Positions 4,723 through 6,667 of a stretch of 6,667 nt of DNA are shown one piece after another. Origin of the DNA: Gammaproteobacteria bacterium (GTDB lineage: Bacteria; Pseudomonadota; Gammaproteobacteria; SZUA-229); contig JAOUQA010000115.1 in NCBI GenBank assembly GCA_029879605.1, forward strand, positions 1 through 6,667. The letters run 5' to 3'. The position numbers and the translations under genes are program-made. The notes beneath the pieces are model-generated. The model saw nothing but the letters and a program-made list of their open reading frames with translations, had not been told where the DNA came from and did no database searches. Numbering within the stretch: the first letter of the stretch is position 1; every line of letters starts with the position of its first letter.

Positions 4723-6667
4723 TTATTTCTTACCTTCTTCGCGCTCTTTGGCTTCCTTGATAACTTCATCTGCCACATTTTTCGGACATGGCATGTAGTG
4801 CACGAATTCCATCGAGAACTGACCACGACCAGAAGTCATGGTACGCAAGTCACCGATGTAACCAAACATTTCTGACAGAGGACACTCGGCTTTAATACGT
4901 ACACCAGTAGCACCCGCTTCCTGCGCCTTGATCATGCCACGACGACGGTTAAGGTCACCGATAACATCACCAACATTATCATCAGGTGTAAACACATCAA
5001 CTTTCATGATGGGTTCCATCAGCTGAGGTCCTGCTTTAGGCATAGACTGACGATACGCAGCACGTGCAGCCAGTTCATATGCAACCGCTGAAGAGTCAAC
5101 CGCATGGTATGAACCATCAATCAATGTCACTTTGAAATCCAGGCAGGGATAACCGGCCAGAACACCGCGCACCATGCTTTGCTCAAAACCTTTCTGTACT
5201 GCAGGCCAGAATTCACGAGGTACGTTACCACCGGTAACAACTGACTCATACTGGAAGCCACTACCTGGCTCACCTGGCTCAACCGAGTAATCGATTTTCG
5301 CAAACTGACCTGAACCACCGGTCTGTTTCTTATGTGTGTATGAATCTTCAACTTTCTGAGTGATAGTTTCACGGTAAGCAACCTGTGGTTTACCCACTTC
5401 TACTTCTACACCGTGAGTACGCTTCAGGATATCGATCTTGATATCCAGGTGCAGCTCACCCATTCCTTTAAGAATGGTCTCACCCGAATCTTCATCAGTC
5501 TCAACCCGGAACGATGGATCTTCCTGGATCATCTTACCAATCGCGATACCCAGTTTCTCAGCAGCACCCTTGTCTTTAGGCGCAACCGCAATCGAGATAA
5601 CGGGCTCAGGGAACACCATTGGCTCCAGGGTAGCAGGATGTTTTGGATCACATAATGTATGACCAGTCTGAACATTCTTCATACCGATAACAGCCACAAT
5701 GTCACCCGCCGAAGCACCATCCAGCTCGATACGTTCGTTGGCATGCATTTCTACGATACGACCGATACGTTCTGTTTTACCCGTGAACGTATTTAACACT
5801 GTGTCACCCTTGTTCAGTTTACCCGAGTAAACACGAATAAAGGTCAGCGCACCGAAACGGTCATCCATAATTTTGAATGCCAGGGCGCGTAAAGGTTTGT
5901 CTGCATCAACAATCGCAAATTCGCCAGTCTCGTTACCTTCTTCATCAGTTTCAGGCTGAGGCTTAACTTCAGTCGGATCAGGCAGGTAATCAACAACCGC
6001 ATCCAGTACCAGCTGGATACCTTTATTCTTGAACGCAGAACCACAGTAAGTGGGGAAGAAGTCCAGGGCAATCGTACCTTTACGAATACAACGCTTGATG
6101 TCGTCAACCGAAGGCTCTTCACCTTCCAGGTAAGCTTCCATCAGGTCATCATCCTGCTCAACTGCCATTTCGATCAGTTTTTCGCGCCATTCTTCAATCA
6201 GGTCAGCCATGTCTGCGGGTGGCTCTTCAACTTTGAAGTTTTCAGGCAGGCCAGAATCATCCCAGATGTAAGCTTTACGGCTTAACAGGTCAACCACACC
6301 TGAGAACTGATCTTCAATACCGATTGGTAATACCATAACCAGCGGATTCGCACCCAGCACATCTTCTACCTGCTTAACCACGCGGTAGAAATCAGCACCC
6401 ATACGGTCCAGCTTGTTAACAAAAATAACACGGGCTACTTCTGAATCATTCGCATAACGCCAGTTGGTTTCAGACTGGGGCTCAACACCACCAGAACCAC
6501 AGAATACACCAACGCCACCATCCAGTACTTTCAGAGAACGATATACTTCGATTGTGAAATCAACGTGTCCGGGAGTATCAATGATGTTCATGCGGTGACC
6601 ATTCCACTGACAGCTGGTCGCTGCCGACTGGATAGTAATACCACGCTCAGCTTCCTGCTCCATGAAG
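4723..6667 (-). CDS. fusA: Elongation factor G, second-paralogue type (5' end outside window)
   Basis: This GTPase drives ribosomal translocation and, with RRF, recycling. About 648 residues are visible; the frame continues past the window edge (Phe before the first visible Met), so about 50 residues with the P-loop are missing. Counting from that Met: switch I RGITI (7-11), G3 DTPGH (29-33), G4 NKLD (83-86), G5 region GSAFKNKG (208-215), domain II from about 260 (PLRALAFKIMDDRFGALTFIR), domain III with GMGELHLDI, domain IV with the decoding-tip HAVDSS, and domain V LMEPIMKVDVF to the end. Blocks FCGSGGVEPQSETNWRYA, VMVLPIGIEDQFSGVVDLL and YIWDDSGLPENF differ from E. coli-type FusA and match the second EF-G I recall from Vibrio (fusA2). 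A terminator lies directly downstream where the str operon would have tuf, which also points to a paralogue. No frameshift is visible. How it differs functionally from FusA1 cannot be told. Confidence 0.95.
   Translation of the reverse strand, partial: FMEQEAERGITIQSAATSCQWNGHRMNIIDTPGHVDFTIEVYRSLKVLDGGVGVFCGSGGVEPQSETNWRYANDSEVARVIFVNKLDRMGADFYRVVKQVEDVLGANPLVMVLPIGIEDQFSGVVDLLSRKAYIWDDSGLPENFKVEEPPADMADLIEEWREKLIEMAVEQDDDLMEAYLEGEEPSVDDIKRCIRKGTIALDFFPTYCGSAFKNKGIQLVLDAVVDYLPDPTEVKPQPETDEEGNETGEFAIVDADKPLRALAFKIMDDRFGALTFIRVYSGKLNKGDTVLNTFTGKTERIGRIVEMHANERIELDGASAGDIVAVIGMKNVQTGHTLCDPKHPATLEPMVFPEPVISIAVAPKDKGAAEKLGIAIGKMIQEDPSFRVETDEDSGETILKGMGELHLDIKIDILKRTHGVEVEVGKPQVAYRETITQKVEDSYTHKKQTGGSGQFAKIDYSVEPGEPGSGFQYESVVTGGNVPREFWPAVQKGFEQSMVRGVLAGYPCLDFKVTLIDGSYHAVDSSAVAYELAARAAYRQSMPKAGPQLMEPIMKVDVFTPDDNVGDVIGDLNRRRGMIKAQEAGATGVRIKAECPLSEMFGYIGDLRTMTSGRGQFSMEFVHYMPCPKNVADEVIKEAKEREEGKK

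Noticed and set aside
5413..5662. Plus-strand frames inside the EF-G gene
   Set aside because: They lie opposite conserved domain II-III coding sequence of EF-G and resemble no protein; shadows of the real frame.

Overview
The window reads as a stretch of gammaproteobacterial chromosome with moderately low GC content. The clearest evidence is a YadG/YadH ABC exporter close to the enterobacterial proteins and an elongation factor G of the second-paralogue type known from Vibrio and relatives. I cannot name the genus. Family calls rest on remembered sequence patterns, since no search was run.

Left third (1-1610): a small copper/RiPP-like locus on the + strand. It opens with a secreted Cys-rich peptide whose nine cysteines all sit in KCG motifs, six of them in the EGKCG signature of HvfA-type precursors. 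In known systems such peptides are modified by an MNIO (DUF692) enzyme into copper-binding oxazolone/thioamide peptides. The peptide gene has its own terminator. It is followed by a DoxX-family membrane protein (HvfX-like) and a small protein with an HMA-like (heavy-metal-associated) pattern that lacks the CXXC metal site. The MNIO maturase and its DUF2063 partner are not in the window. They could lie just upstream or elsewhere in the genome.

Middle (1576-2893): a perfect 13-bp hairpin separates these genes from a convergent minus-strand pair. That pair is a TetR-family regulator followed by an uncharacterised 150-residue soluble protein. The tetR gene is divergent from yadGH across an AT-rich intergenic region with a 14-bp perfect palindrome, a candidate shared operator.

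Right (2894-6667): yadG (ATPase) and yadH (permease) form a two-gene operon encoding an ABC-2 type exporter, probably controlled by the divergent TetR protein. A strong bidirectional terminator separates yadH from a convergent EF-G gene that runs off the right edge. Its sequence signatures, and a terminator directly downstream where the str operon would have tuf, indicate the second EF-G paralogue (fusA2-like).

The most interesting part is the left third: an HvfA-like precursor next to hvfX and an HMA-like gene without the expected modification enzymes.
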